Of a stretch of DNA of 64,000 nt, positions 24,452 to 33,794 are shown piece after piece. A model generated the notes under the pieces. That model was not told the origin of the DNA, searched no databases, and was given only the letters and a program-made list of their open reading frames with translations. Origin of the DNA: Streptomyces sporangiiformans (GTDB lineage: Bacteria; Actinomycetota; Actinomycetes; Streptomycetales; Streptomycetaceae). The stretch covers positions 62,253-126,252 of the forward strand of contig NZ_VCHX02000047.1 in NCBI RefSeq assembly GCF_005768555.2, given 5' to 3'. Each line of letters opens with the position of its first letter. The first letter of the stretch is position 1. A program made the position numbers and the translations under genes.

Positions 24452-25900
24452 ATGGGATCCACTTCCGCCCACAGTGACCATGAGGGTGTCGGCCGCCGCG
24501 ATCTGATCAAGCGGTCCGCCGCACTCGGCCTGATCGCCGTGCCCACCATGAGTTTCCTGTCCGCGTGCGCCAGCGGTGACAGCGGCAGCGACGAAAAGGT
24601 CGACAAGGGCAAGAAGAGCAAGGAGAACCCGCTCGCCGTCAACGAGAGCGCGCCGCTGGAGATCGTCATCTTCGACGGCGGTTTCGGCACGAAGTACGCC
24701 GAGGACGCCAAGGCGGTCTACGAGCAGAAGTTCCCCAAGTCGAAGGTCAAGTTCTCGTCGACGCAGAAGATCCAGTCGGTCCTGCAGCCTCGATTCAACC
24801 AGGGCACCCCGCCGGACCTGATCGACAACTCCGGTGCCGAGCAGATGGACATGGGCGTCCTCGTCGGCAAGAAGCAGCTCGCCGACCTGACGCCGCTGCT
24901 GGACGCGCCGTCCGTCGACGACCCGAGCAAAAAGGTCCGGGACACTCTTCGCCCCGGCGTCGTCGAGATGGGCCAGTTCGACGGCGACCCGATCTGGATC
25001 ATGTACTACGCGTACACCGTCTACGGCGTGTGGTACTCCCAGAAGGCGTTGGAGTCGCTTGACGCGACCTACCCGGAGACCTGGGACGACATGCTCGCGG
25101 TCTGCGCGAAGGCGAAGAAGAAGGGCATGGCGGGCTGGACGTACGCCGGCAAGCACCCGTACTACCTCCCCTTCTCGCTCTACCCGATGATCGCCAAGGT
25201 CGGCGGCCGAGAGGTCCTCGACGCGATCGACAACCTGGAGCCGAACGCCTGGAAGCACCCCGCGGTCAAGACCTGCTTCGAGGCGTACTACGAGCTCTTC
25301 AAGAAGGGCTACATCCTCAAGGGCACCCCGGGCCTGGACCACATCCAGTCCCAGACCGCCTGGACAGAGGGCAAGGCGCTCTTCATCCCCAACGGTTCGT
25401 GGGTGGAGAACGAAGCGGCGAAGACCATGCCGAAGGACTTCGCGTGCACGGTGTCGGCGCCGACAGGTATCGACAGCTCGGACAAGATGCCCTTTGGCAC
25501 CATCTGGGCGTCCGGCGGCGAGCCCTTCATCGTTCCCGCCAAGGCCAAGAACCCTGACGGCGGCATGGAGCAGCTGCGCATCATGCTCAGCGAGGCCTCG
25601 TCGAAGAACTTCACCAAGTCCGTCAAGTCGCTGACCGCGCTCGACGGCGGCACCGACGGCATCGAGCTGACTCCGGGCCTGACGTCCGCGATCGCCGCCC
25701 TCGAGAAGGCCGGCGACAACGTGGTCAACCCGCGCATCCAGGACTGGTACGTGGCGCTGCAGAAGGAGAAGATCGGCGTCGGCGGACTCGGCGAGATGAT
25801 GGCGGGGCGGCTCACCCCGGCCGAGGCCATCAAGAAGATCCAGGGCTACGCCGACGAAGCCGCCAAGGACGACACCATCAAGCACTACAAGCACCAGTGA
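24452..25900 (+). CDS. ngcE: NgcE, N-acetylglucosamine/diacetylchitobiose-binding lipoprotein
   Basis: A 482-residue solute-binding protein. The N-terminus has GRRDLIKRSAALGL followed by a lipobox SFLSAC, a Tat-type lipoprotein signal of the NgcE family. The body matches that family: PLEIVIFDGGFGTKYAEDA, WIMYYAYTVYGVWYSQK, LFIPNGSWVENEAAK, FGTIWASGGEPFIVPAKA. It captures GlcNAc and chitobiose outside the cell for the NgcFG permeases; the shared ATPase MsiK is encoded elsewhere. ATG at 24452 with a purine-rich site upstream. First gene of ngcEFG. Confidence 0.93.
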   Translation: MGSTSAHSDHEGVGRRDLIKRSAALGLIAVPTMSFLSACASGDSGSDEKVDKGKKSKENPLAVNESAPLEIVIFDGGFGTKYAEDAKAVYEQKFPKSKVKFSSTQKIQSVLQPRFNQGTPPDLIDNSGAEQMDMGVLVGKKQLADLTPLLDAPSVDDPSKKVRDTLRPGVVEMGQFDGDPIWIMYYAYTVYGVWYSQKALESLDATYPETWDDMLAVCAKAKKKGMAGWTYAGKHPYYLPFSLYPMIAKVGGREVLDAIDNLEPNAWKHPAVKTCFEAYYELFKKGYILKGTPGLDHIQSQTAWTEGKALFIPNGSWVENEAAKTMPKDFACTVSAPTGIDSSDKMPFGTIWASGGEPFIVPAKAKNPDGGMEQLRIMLSEASSKNFTKSVKSLTALDGGTDGIELTPGLTSAIAALEKAGDNVVNPRIQDWYVALQKEKIGVGGLGEMMAGRLTPAEAIKKIQGYADEAAKDDTIKHYKHQ

Positions 25901-25997
25901 GCGCGGCCTGGGGCCCCGGGCCGGGACCCGGTGCCCCAGGCTCTCGATGTGCGGCGCCGGTGTCGGCAGCGCCCGCCAGAAGATGGGGTCCGAAGGA

Positions 25998-26927
25998 ATG
26001 CAACACGGCAAATACCGTTTCATCGTGGGGTTCTTGGCGGCGCCCCTGGCCATTTACGTCCTCTTCGTGATCTGGCCTTTCATCCAGTCCATCTACTATT
26101 CGTTCACGGACTGGAGCGGTCTGAGCCCCGAGTTCAAAATGGTGGGCTTCAAGAACTTCACGAGGCTGCTCGACGACGAGGTCTTCTGGAAGTCCTTCCA
26201 GCACAGCGTGATGTTCGTCGTGTTGCTGCCGCTGGTGACGCTGACGCTGGCGCTGTTCTTCGCCTTCATGCTGAATGTCGGGGGACGGCGCCGGAAGAAC
26301 GCCGCGATCGCGGGCGTCCGCGGCTCCTCCTTCTACAAGGTCGTCTATTTCTTCCCGCAGGTACTGTCGATCGCGATCGTCGCCCTGCTGTTCCAGTTCG
26401 CCTACAACCCCAATAGCGGAGCGCTCAACTCCGCGCTGAAGGCGGTGGGCCTGGATAATGTCCAGCCCGACTGGCTGGGCGATCCCGACCTCGCCCTGTG
26501 GTGTGTCTTCGCGGTTCTCGTCTGGTGCACCGTCGGCTTCTTCGTAGTGCTGTTCTCCGCCGGAATGGCCTCGATTCCCAAGGACTACTACGAGGCCGCG
26601 CTGCTCGACGGCGCGAACCGCATCACCACGTTCTTCAGGATCACCCTGCCGCTGCTCTGGGACACGGTGCAGTCCGGCTGGGCCTATATGGGCATCCTGG
26701 CGCTGGGCGCGGAGTCGTTCGCGGTCGTGCAGATCATGACGGTGGGGCCGAACGGCGGCGGCCCCGACTATTCGACGACGGTCCTGCCGCTGTACGTCTA
26801 CCAGAAGGCGTTCCGTGACGGTCAGGCCGCCTACGCGACGACGATCGGTGTCGCCCTGCTCGTCCTGACGCTGCTGTTCGTGGCGGTCGTGATGAGGCTG
26901 GGCCGGCGCGAGCGGCTGGAGTACTGA
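25998..26927 (+). CDS. ngcF: NgcF, GlcNAc/chitobiose ABC permease
   Basis: A MalF-type permease of about 309 residues with six helices and the EAA loop YYEAALLDGANRITTFFRITLPLL. It starts MQHGKYRFIVGF, as I recall for NgcF homologues; an ATG at 25983 in the same frame is an alternative because AAGGA lies directly against the 25998 start. It pairs with NgcG to form the membrane channel. It lies 97 bp after ngcE. Confidence 0.92.
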   Translation: MQHGKYRFIVGFLAAPLAIYVLFVIWPFIQSIYYSFTDWSGLSPEFKMVGFKNFTRLLDDEVFWKSFQHSVMFVVLLPLVTLTLALFFAFMLNVGGRRRKNAAIAGVRGSSFYKVVYFFPQVLSIAIVALLFQFAYNPNSGALNSALKAVGLDNVQPDWLGDPDLALWCVFAVLVWCTVGFFVVLFSAGMASIPKDYYEAALLDGANRITTFFRITLPLLWDTVQSGWAYMGILALGAESFAVVQIMTVGPNGGGPDYSTTVLPLYVYQKAFRDGQAAYATTIGVALLVLTLLFVAVVMRLGRRERLEY

Positions 26928-26982
26928 TGCGGACGGAGCTGACCGGGCTGACCAAGCTGACCGAGTCGCGAGGAGGACACGA

Positions 26983-27903
26983 GTGAAGACGACCGACACG
27001 CCTCCCGCCGACGCCACCGAGGAGCCGGCGCCCGTCACCAAGACGACCGGCGTGCCCGCGCCGCGGGAGAAGTCCGCCGAGGGCAGGACCCTCAATGTCT
27101 TCTCGCACGGCATGCTCATTCTCTGGGCGTTCATGGTCGTGATGCCGCTGCTGTGGGCGGTGATGACCTCGTTCAAGGCGGACCGGGACATCTTCAGCTC
27201 GCCGTGGGCGCTGCCCGACACGCTGCACTTCGACAACTGGTCGCGCGCCTGGACCGAGGCGCACATGAGCGACTACTTCCTCAACACGGTGATCGTGGTG
27301 GGCTTCTCGCTCGTCGGCACCATGCTGCTGGGCTCCATGGCGGCGTACGTCCTCGCGCGCTTCGAGTTCCCCGGGAACCGCTTCATCTACTTCCTCTTCA
27401 TCGGAGGAATGAGCTTCCCGATCATCCTGGCGCTGGTCCCGCTGTTCTACGTCATGCAGAACCTTTCGCTGCTGAACACGCTGCCCGGGCTGATCCTGGT
27501 CTACATCGCGTACTCGCTGCCGTTCACGGTGTTCTTCATGACGGCCTTCTTCCGTACGCTGCCGACCTCGGTGGCCGAGGCGGCCTTCGTGGACGGCGCC
27601 TCGCACACCAGGACGTTCTTCCAGGTGATGCTGCCGATGGCCAAGCCCGGTCTGATCAGCATCAGCATCTTCAACTTCCTGGGCCAGTGGAACCAGTACA
27701 TGCTGCCGACGGTCCTCAACACCGAACCCGACGGCAAGGTGCTCACCCAGGGCCTCGTCCAACTGGCCGTCAGCCAGGGCTACAAGGGCGACTGGTCCGG
27801 CCTCTTCGCCGGCCTCGTGATGGCGATGCTGCCGGTACTCGCCGCCTACATCGTCTTCCAGCGCCAGGTCGTACAGGGCCTGACGGCGGGCGCCCTGAAG
27901 TAG
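26983..27903 (+). CDS. ngcG: NgcG, GlcNAc/chitobiose ABC permease
   Basis: A 306-residue MalG-type permease with six helices after a 40-residue cytoplasmic tail and the EAA loop VAEAAFVDGASHTRTFFQVMLPM. The GTG at 26983 follows AGGAGG. The C-terminal QGLTAGALK is typical of MalG-type subunits. Third gene of ngcEFG; a strong stem-loop follows. Confidence 0.93.
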   Translation: MKTTDTPPADATEEPAPVTKTTGVPAPREKSAEGRTLNVFSHGMLILWAFMVVMPLLWAVMTSFKADRDIFSSPWALPDTLHFDNWSRAWTEAHMSDYFLNTVIVVGFSLVGTMLLGSMAAYVLARFEFPGNRFIYFLFIGGMSFPIILALVPLFYVMQNLSLLNTLPGLILVYIAYSLPFTVFFMTAFFRTLPTSVAEAAFVDGASHTRTFFQVMLPMAKPGLISISIFNFLGQWNQYMLPTVLNTEPDGKVLTQGLVQLAVSQGYKGDWSGLFAGLVMAMLPVLAAYIVFQRQVVQGLTAGALK

Positions 27904-27923
27904 CCACGCCCCGGAAAGCCGCG

Positions 27924-27974
27924 ACCGGCAACGGTGTCGCCGTACTAGGATCTACGGCGACATCGCGTGCCGGT
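27924..27974. terminator. Extended stem-loop after ngcG
   Basis: Inner arms TGTCGCCGTA (27935-27944) and TACGGCGACA (27953-27962) with an 8-nt loop, extended by outer arms ACCGGCA (27924-27930) and TGCCGGT (27968-27974). Confidence 0.75.
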
Positions 27975-28026
27975 CACCGACTGGGTGAGGCATGGAGGTG
28001 TCGGGAGATGCCCTCGGAGGCATTCC

Positions 28027-28416
28027 TTGTCAGTCGAGTTGAACCACACGATCGTCCACGCCCGGGACAACCGGGAATCCGCGGAGTTCTTCGCGGACCT
28101 GCTGGGTCTTGAGATCACCGCCGAGTGGGGCCCGTTCATCGCTGTCGGCCTGAGTAACGGCGTCACGCTGGACTTCGCCGCGATCCCTGCGGACAGGATC
28201 ACCCCCCAGCACTACGCCTTCCTGGTCTCCGACGAGGAGTTCGACGCGGCGTACGCGCAGATCGAGCGGCGTGGCATCGAGCACTACGCCGACCCGCACC
28301 GCAAACAGCCCGGAATGATCAACCAGAACGACGGCGGCCGCGGCGTGTACTTCATGGATCCGGCGGGTCACGCCATGGAACTCATCACCGTGCCGTACGG
28401 CGGCTGGACCTCGTAA
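28027..28416 (+). CDS. VOC-family (glyoxalase/dioxygenase-like) protein
   Basis: A 129-residue protein with a paired beta-alpha-beta-beta-beta fold. LNHTIVHARDNRESAEFFADLLGL begins the first module, and GRGVYFMDPAGHAMELITVPYG ends the second with the metal-ligand Glu in HAMELI; the first His is in LNHTIVH. The TTG at 28027 is chosen because CGGAGG lies 6 nt upstream and matches the family start; an ATG frame begins at 27967. Functions range from glyoxalases to antibiotic-binding proteins. Confidence 0.85.
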   Translation: MSVELNHTIVHARDNRESAEFFADLLGLEITAEWGPFIAVGLSNGVTLDFAAIPADRITPQHYAFLVSDEEFDAAYAQIERRGIEHYADPHRKQPGMINQNDGGRGVYFMDPAGHAMELITVPYGGWTS

Positions 28417-28426
28417 GCACCTGCGC

Positions 28427-28461
28427 TGAGGGCCGCACCCCGCCACGGAGCGCGGCCCTCA
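28427..28461. terminator. Bidirectional hairpin between VOC and XRE genes
   Basis: TGAGGGCCGC (28427-28436) and GCGGCCCTCA (28452-28461), a 10-bp perfect stem between convergent genes, overlapping the XRE stop codon. Confidence 0.8.
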
Positions 28462-29358
28462 GGCGTCGGGATGCCGGGCCGTCTCGGAGAGGGCGACCGC
28501 AGGATCCTGCTGATCGGCGACCTGGCTGGACAACAGGCGCAGCGCGTCGGCCGAGGTGCTGTCGTTGGGTGTGTAGACCTCAAGCCGGTGGTCGGGGCTG
28601 TCGGGCTGTAGCCACACCTGGTAGTCGACGTCGGCCCCTCCGACGGTCGGGTGTTGCAGGCGCATGGTGCCCACGGTGCAGTCCGCGACGTCGCCTTTGG
28701 CCCATAGCGTGGCGAAGTCGCGGCTGCGCATGGCGAGTTCGCCGATCAGTTCGGCCAGTCGGGCGTCGGTGGGATACCTGCCCGCGGTGAGCCGCAGGTA
28801 GGCGACATGGGTTCGGGCCAGTTCATCCCAGTTTCGGTGCAGGTCGCGCGTGAGGGAGTCGAGGAAGAACATCCGAGGGATGGACGGCCGTCGCGCGAGA
28901 TCGTGCGGCGCGTCGAAGTCGACGTGTTCTGCGACGAGAGCATGTCCCGTGCGATTCCAGGCCAGTACGTCGCCGCGGCGGCCGAGCACGACGGCCGGAG
29001 TGGTCTCACCCAGGGACGCCAGGAGCGCCAGTACTCGTGGGTGAGGCCTTTCGGGGCGGGGACGGACCAGCCGTGAGGTGGTGGGCTGACGGGCGAGGTT
29101 GTGCAGGTGGGCTGTCTCGGCCGGATCGAGCTGGAGCACGCCTGCGAGCGCGTCGAGGACCTGTTGGGAGGCCGTACCGGCCTGGCCCTGTTCCAGACGT
29201 GTGTAGTAGCCGGCACTCACTCCGGCGAGCTGGGCGAGCTCCTCGCGACGCAGGCCCGGTACGCGGCGGGTGGTGCCGTAGGTGCGCAGTCCGACGTCGG
29301 CGGGCGTGACCCGGTCGCGGCGGGTCTTGAGATAGGCCCCGAGGCTCTCCAGTTCCAT
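28459..29358 (-). CDS. XRE-family regulator with MmyB-like ligand domain
   Basis: A 299-residue regulator. The N-terminal helix-turn-helix is in RRVPGLRREELAQLAGVSAGYYTRLEQG (about 30-60); the C-terminal MmyB-like ligand-binding domain runs from about 110 to 265 (VLGRRGDVLAWN..., DLHRNWDELARTHVAYLRL). ATG at 29358 starts MELESLG; a longer in-frame reading to 29463 would overlap the divergent MFS start. No clear Shine-Dalgarno, so it may be leaderless. Divergent from the MFS exporter, a common regulator/efflux pair. Confidence 0.9.
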   Translation of the reverse strand: MELESLGAYLKTRRDRVTPADVGLRTYGTTRRVPGLRREELAQLAGVSAGYYTRLEQGQAGTASQQVLDALAGVLQLDPAETAHLHNLARQPTTSRLVRPRPERPHPRVLALLASLGETTPAVVLGRRGDVLAWNRTGHALVAEHVDFDAPHDLARRPSIPRMFFLDSLTRDLHRNWDELARTHVAYLRLTAGRYPTDARLAELIGELAMRSRDFATLWAKGDVADCTVGTMRLQHPTVGGADVDYQVWLQPDSPDHRLEVYTPNDSTSADALRLLSSQVADQQDPAVALSETARHPDA

Positions 29359-29461
29359 GACTGCGAGCGTAGGCGCGACGGTCCGTGGCTGGGTGTCCCT
29401 GAGAGGTGTACCCATGACGCGGGTCTGGCTGCCGAGGGGACGGCGCCGCACCGTCAAAAGC

Positions 29462-30988
29462 ATGAACGAACAGCGTGTTTCTCACTCTTCCGGGCTGCGG
29501 GCGTGGCTCGGTCTGCTGGTGGTGCTCGGGCCGGTGCTGCTGGTCGCGATGGATGGTTCGGTCCTGTTCCTGGCGATGCCCAAGGTCTCCGAGGCGCTGT
29601 CGCCGACCGCCGATCAGGCGTTGTGGATCCTGGACGTCTACGGATTCGCCGTCGGGTCCCTGCTCATCGCGTTCGGCAACATCGGCGACCGTCACGGCCG
29701 GCTGAAGCTGCTGATGACCGGCGCGGCGGTGTTCGGTGTCGGCTCGGCGGGAGCGGCCTTCGCACCCGGGCCGGAGCTGCTGATCGCCTTCCGGGCGCTG
29801 ATGGGCGTGGCCGGTGCCACGCTGCTGCCGTCGGCGCTGGCGGTACTCGGCGAACTGTTCACCGACCCACGCCGGCGGGCGAGCGCGATCGGGATCTTCG
29901 CAGCCACCTTCGCCGCCGGGTTCGCGATCGGCCCGGTCGTCGGCGGACAGCTGCTGAGCCGCTTCTGGTGGGGATCGGTCTTCCTGATCAATCTCCCCGT
30001 CGTCGTACTGTTCCTGCTTCTGGCCCCGGTCCTGCTCCGCGAGGTGCGCGCCACCCGGACCGGCCGCGTCGACGTCTTGAGCGTTCTGCTCTCCGCTGCG
30101 GGCATCCTGCTGACCGTCTACGCGATCAAGCACGCTGCCGCGGAGGGGCCGGCAGCGGCCCCGGTGGCCACGGGGATCGTCGGCGTCGTCACCCTGGGCT
30201 GGTTCGTCCGGCGGCAACCGCGCCTCGAACACCCCCTGATCGACTTCCGCCTCTTCCGCGACCGGGTGTTCACGATCGCGGCCATCACCGGGCTTCTGCC
30301 TCTGGCCGCATGGTCGGCGGTGGCCTACCTCGGGGGCATCTACCTCCAGTCCGTCCTCGGACTGACCGTCCTGGACGCGGCTCTTGTCGCGCTCCCCGGC
30401 GCCGCTGTGCTCACCGTCACCTGCATCGTCACTCCGGCACTGGTCGCGCGTACCGGCACACGAGCAGCGCTCATCACCTGCCACTCCTTCATCGCCGCAG
30501 GTCTGCTCCTGCTGATGCCCACCAGCGTCTTCGGCGGGATCGGTTGGTACATCGCATCCACCGTCGTCGCCGGCATCGGCTACGGCATCTCCTTCAGCGT
30601 CGTCGCCGACACCGCCGTCGCCGCCGTTCCCGCAGAACGCGCCGGCTCCGCGGCGGCGATCGCCGAGACCAGCAACGAGATCGGCAACGCCCTCGGCATC
30701 GCGCTCCTCGGCTCGCTGGCCGCCCTGATCTTCCGGCTCCAGGGACCCGATCTTGCCGGCACCCTCAACGAGACACTCCAGATCCCCGGCCTCGCACCCG
30801 CGGTGATCGGCGACGCGAAGAGCGCCTTCATCTCCGGTCTGCACGCCGCTGCCGCCATCGCGGGCATCCTCCACGGCGCACTCGCAGTCATCGCCCTGCG
30901 CTGGATACCCAGAACGTTCCTCAGCACGGGCGACGCCGGCACGGAGCCCCTGGCCCAGGACGCCGACGAAGGAAGCCGCGTGCGATGA
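29462..30988 (+). CDS. MFS drug exporter, DHA2-like (14 helices)
   Basis: A 508-residue transporter. Motif A-like GNIGDRHGRLKLL follows the second helix; motif C-like segments GFAIGPVVGGQ occur in helix 5; about 14 hydrophobic helices overall. Proton-coupled efflux of a small molecule is expected. The start codon is uncertain (weak Shine-Dalgarno; ATG at 29414 also in frame). Expression is probably controlled by the divergent XRE regulator. Its stop overlaps the start of an IS481-like remnant. Confidence 0.9.
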   Translation: MNEQRVSHSSGLRAWLGLLVVLGPVLLVAMDGSVLFLAMPKVSEALSPTADQALWILDVYGFAVGSLLIAFGNIGDRHGRLKLLMTGAAVFGVGSAGAAFAPGPELLIAFRALMGVAGATLLPSALAVLGELFTDPRRRASAIGIFAATFAAGFAIGPVVGGQLLSRFWWGSVFLINLPVVVLFLLLAPVLLREVRATRTGRVDVLSVLLSAAGILLTVYAIKHAAAEGPAAAPVATGIVGVVTLGWFVRRQPRLEHPLIDFRLFRDRVFTIAAITGLLPLAAWSAVAYLGGIYLQSVLGLTVLDAALVALPGAAVLTVTCIVTPALVARTGTRAALITCHSFIAAGLLLLMPTSVFGGIGWYIASTVVAGIGYGISFSVVADTAVAAVPAERAGSAAAIAETSNEIGNALGIALLGSLAALIFRLQGPDLAGTLNETLQIPGLAPAVIGDAKSAFISGLHAAAAIAGILHGALAVIALRWIPRTFLSTGDAGTEPLAQDADEGSRVR

Positions 30989-31060
30989 CCCATGCCGACT
31001 CCCGGCTCAGCGTCGAGGGCCGACTGCTCCTCGTTGAGCGCTGCCGAACCGCCGAGCCGG
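30985..31060 (+). pseudogene. IS481-type transposase N-terminal remnant
   Basis: The frame beginning at ATG 30985 reads MTHADSRLSVEGRLLLVERC, which strongly resembles the N-terminus of Streptomyces IS481-family transposases (…LSVEGRRRLVERC…), and then loses similarity. Only about 25 codons remain, with no DDE region. It marks an insertion or deletion junction between the MFS cargo and rok7B7. Confidence 0.6.
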
Positions 31061-31286
31061 CCGCGTCGAGAACGTCGGCGGTTCGCGGTTCGCTCGGGCG
31101 TACTTTCGTTCACGGCCGAGAAGCGCGCTGCGGGGCTTTCGGGGGCGGATCCTCGTTCGGGTGGCCCGTTGCTCCAGATCAGCTCAACCTCTTGACGGGA
31201 GGCGACCGCAACGGCTCAGCTTAGAGTTCACTAGTTGGACATAGGCGGGGCCTTCGCCGCGGCCGCCCCGTACGCAGGAGGTCGTC
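30989..31286. other. Intergenic region before rok7B7
   Basis: About 300 bp that begins with the IS481 remnant and ends with the rok7B7 promoter and AGGAGG site. No other gene is supported. Confidence 0.55.
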
Positions 31287-32486
31287 GTGGAGACTCCGGG
31301 GTCTCAGTCATCGCTGCACCGAGCAAATCTCGAACGGGTTGTCCGTGCGGTGCGCCTCGCCGGATCGCTCACGCAGGCGGAGATCGCCAGGACGACGGGC
31401 CTGTCCGCCGCGACGGTCTCCAATATCGTCCGGGAACTCAAGGACGGCGGAACGGTCGAGGTCACGCCCACGTCGGCCGGCGGCCGACGGGCCCGCAGCG
31501 TCAGCCTGAGCGGCGACGCCGGCATCGTGATAGGGGTCGACTTCGGGCACACCCATTTGCGCGTCGCAATCGGAAACCTCGCGCACCAGGTGCTCGCCGA
31601 GGAGTCCGAGCCGCTGGACGTGGACGCCTCCGCCGCGCAGGGCCTCGACCGGGCCGAACAGCTGGTCAGCCGGTTGATCCTGGCCACCGGTGTCGACCGC
31701 GCCAAGATCGCGGGCGTGGGCCTCGGCGTACCGGGCCCGATCGACGTGGAGTCCGGAACGCTCGGCTCGACCGCCATCCTGCCGGGCTGGACCGGTACCA
31801 AGCCCGCCGAGGAGCTGCGGGCGCGGCTCGGCGTGCCGGTGCACGTGGACAACGACGCCAACCTCGGTGCCCTCGGCGAGCTGGTGTGGGGCAGCGGCCG
31901 GGGGGTCAAGGACCTCGCGTACATCAAGGTGGCCAGCGGTGTCGGCGCCGGCCTGGTGATCAGCGGCCGGATCTACCGTGGCCCGGGTGGCACTGCGGGA
32001 GAAATCGGGCATATTACTCTTGATGAGTCCGGCCCCGTCTGTCGCTGCGGAAACCGGGGCTGTCTGGAGACCTTCGCGGCCGCGCGCTATGTGCTGCCGC
32101 TCCTCCAGTCCAGCCACGGCACGGATCTGACGATGGAAGCTGTCGTACGGCTGGCGCGGGACGGGGACCCTGGCTGCCGTCGTGTGATCGCCGACGTCGG
32201 CCGACATATCGGCAGTGGAGTCGCCAACCTTTGTAACTTGCTCAACCCGAGCCGGGTTGTCCTCGGCGGTGATCTCGCGGAGGCCGGTGAGCTGGTGCTC
32301 GGGCCCATAAGGGAGTCGGTCGGCCGCTATGCCATCCCCAGTGCGGCACGTCAGCTTTCCGTTCTTCCAGGGGCACTTGGCGGTCGTGCGGAGGTCCTCG
32401 GGGCGCTCGCTCTCGCACTCAGCGAGATGGGAGATTCGACCCTTTTGGACGGAACCCTTTCGGCGGCCACGCCTGCCTTCACTTAG
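31287..32486 (+). CDS. rok7B7: ROK-family regulator Rok7B7
   Basis: A 399-residue ROK repressor. Winged helix at about 20-70 (LTQAEIARTTGLSAATVSNIVRELKDGG). The sugar-kinase-like domain has DNDAN, GVGAG, GEIGH and the zinc motif CRCGNRGCLE. It lies between ngcEFG and xylFGH, the place of S. coelicolor Rok7B7, which is known to control xylFGH and to influence carbon repression, ngc uptake and antibiotic production. GTG at 31287 follows AGGAGG with 6-nt spacing. Probable effector: a xylose- or GlcNAc-related sugar (phosphate), inferred. Confidence 0.93.
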   Translation: METPGSQSSLHRANLERVVRAVRLAGSLTQAEIARTTGLSAATVSNIVRELKDGGTVEVTPTSAGGRRARSVSLSGDAGIVIGVDFGHTHLRVAIGNLAHQVLAEESEPLDVDASAAQGLDRAEQLVSRLILATGVDRAKIAGVGLGVPGPIDVESGTLGSTAILPGWTGTKPAEELRARLGVPVHVDNDANLGALGELVWGSGRGVKDLAYIKVASGVGAGLVISGRIYRGPGGTAGEIGHITLDESGPVCRCGNRGCLETFAAARYVLPLLQSSHGTDLTMEAVVRLARDGDPGCRRVIADVGRHIGSGVANLCNLLNPSRVVLGGDLAEAGELVLGPIRESVGRYAIPSAARQLSVLPGALGGRAEVLGALALALSEMGDSTLLDGTLSAATPAFT

Positions 32487-32492
32487 AGAACG

Positions 32493-32510
32493 GATGGCAC
32501 CGTTGCCATC
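32493..32510. terminator. Short hairpin between rok7B7 and xylF
   Basis: GATGGCA-ccgt-TGCCATC, a 7-bp perfect stem directly after the rok7B7 stop. It may be a terminator or an operator in the xylF leader. Confidence 0.5.
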
Positions 32511-32607
32511 TCGTTAAGGATTTACTTCTTGACGTCGCACTTTGGGCCGAGTTGACTTCCAGCCACCTCGGTCGCACTGTCGCGGCCTTGTCAGGGAGGT
32601 TTCTGAA

Positions 32608-33720
32608 GTGAATACGCGTATGCGTCGTGTCGCCATTTCCGTCGCGGCAGGGGCGATGGCTGCCTCGCTCGCGGCCTGCGGCAGCGCCGCGGAGTCCGGC
32701 GGTGACAGCGATGAGACCGCGAGCAAGGGCGACGCGATCAAGGTCGGTCTGCTCCTTCCGGAGAACCAGACCGCGCGTTACGAGAAGTTCGACAAGCCTC
32801 TGATCGAGAAGAAGGTCAAGGAGCTCACGAACAACAAGGGTGAGGTCGTCTACGCCAACGCCAAGCAGGACGCCACCACCCAGAACCAGCAGGTCGACAC
32901 GATGATCACCAACAAGGTGGACGTGCTGATCGTGGACGCGGTGGACTCCAAGGCCATCGAGAACTCCGTCAAGAAGGCCAAGGACGCGGACATCCCCGTC
33001 GTCGCGTACGACCGCCTCGCCCAGGGCCCGATCGACAGCTACGTCTCGTTCGACAACGAAGAGGTCGGCCGCGTTCAGGGCAAGGCGCTCCTGGACGCCC
33101 TCGGCGACAAGGCCACGCCCTCCGCCAAGATCGTCATGATGAACGGCGCGATCACCGACCCGAACGCCGCCCAGTTCAAGAAGGGCGCGCTGTCCCAGCT
33201 CCAGGGCAAGGTCGACGTCGCGAAGTCGTACGACACCAAGGAGTGGAAGCCGGAGAACGCCAACGCCAACATGGAAGGCGCGATCTCCGCGATCGGCAAG
33301 AACAACATCGTCGGTGTCTACTCCGCCAACGACGGCATGGCGGGCGGCATCATCACCGCCCTGAAGGCCGCCGGCGTCTCCCCGCTCCCGCCGGTCACCG
33401 GCCAGGACGCCGAACTCGCGGGCGTGCAGCGCATCGTCTCGGGCGAGCAGTACATGAGCGTGTACAAGCCCTACCCGCAGGAGGCGGACGTCGCCGCGGA
33501 GATGGCCGTCGCTCTCGCCAAGGGCGAGAAGCTCGACTCCATCGCCAAGGAAGACGTCGACAGCCCGACCGAAAAGGGCATCCCCTCGGTCCTCGTGCCC
33601 GTTGTCTCGCTGACCAAGGACAACATCAACGACACGGTCATCAAGGACGGCATCTACACGGTCGACGAGATCTGCACGCCCAAGTTCAAGGCCGACTGCG
33701 ACAAGATCGGCCTCAAGTAA
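32608..33720 (+). CDS. xylF: XylF, xylose-type substrate-binding lipoprotein
   Basis: A 370-residue type I periplasmic-binding protein. Lipobox SLAAC near residue 21; body motifs KVGLLLPENQTARYEKFDKPLIEKK, TNKVDVLIVDAVDSKAI, VAYDRLAQGPI, SANDGMAGGIITALK and the C-terminal YTVDEICTPKFKADCDKIGL. GTG at 32608 after GGGAGG. It delivers xylose (or a related pentose) to XylGH. Separated from xylG by 182 bp holding a strong stem-loop, which would let the binding protein be made in excess. Confidence 0.92.
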   Translation: MNTRMRRVAISVAAGAMAASLAACGSAAESGGDSDETASKGDAIKVGLLLPENQTARYEKFDKPLIEKKVKELTNNKGEVVYANAKQDATTQNQQVDTMITNKVDVLIVDAVDSKAIENSVKKAKDADIPVVAYDRLAQGPIDSYVSFDNEEVGRVQGKALLDALGDKATPSAKIVMMNGAITDPNAAQFKKGALSQLQGKVDVAKSYDTKEWKPENANANMEGAISAIGKNNIVGVYSANDGMAGGIITALKAAGVSPLPPVTGQDAELAGVQRIVSGEQYMSVYKPYPQEADVAAEMAVALAKGEKLDSIAKEDVDSPTEKGIPSVLVPVVSLTKDNINDTVIKDGIYTVDEICTPKFKADCDKIGLK

Positions 33721-33794
33721 GTACCGCAAGTCCCTTTCTACGTACAGGAATTCGTCTTTGAATTTCAGTACGGGACGCGCGTACTCGAAGCCCC

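Noticed and set aside
32487..32607. Riboswitch in the xylF leader
   Set aside because: Only a 7-bp hairpin is visible; no conserved riboswitch core could be recognised.
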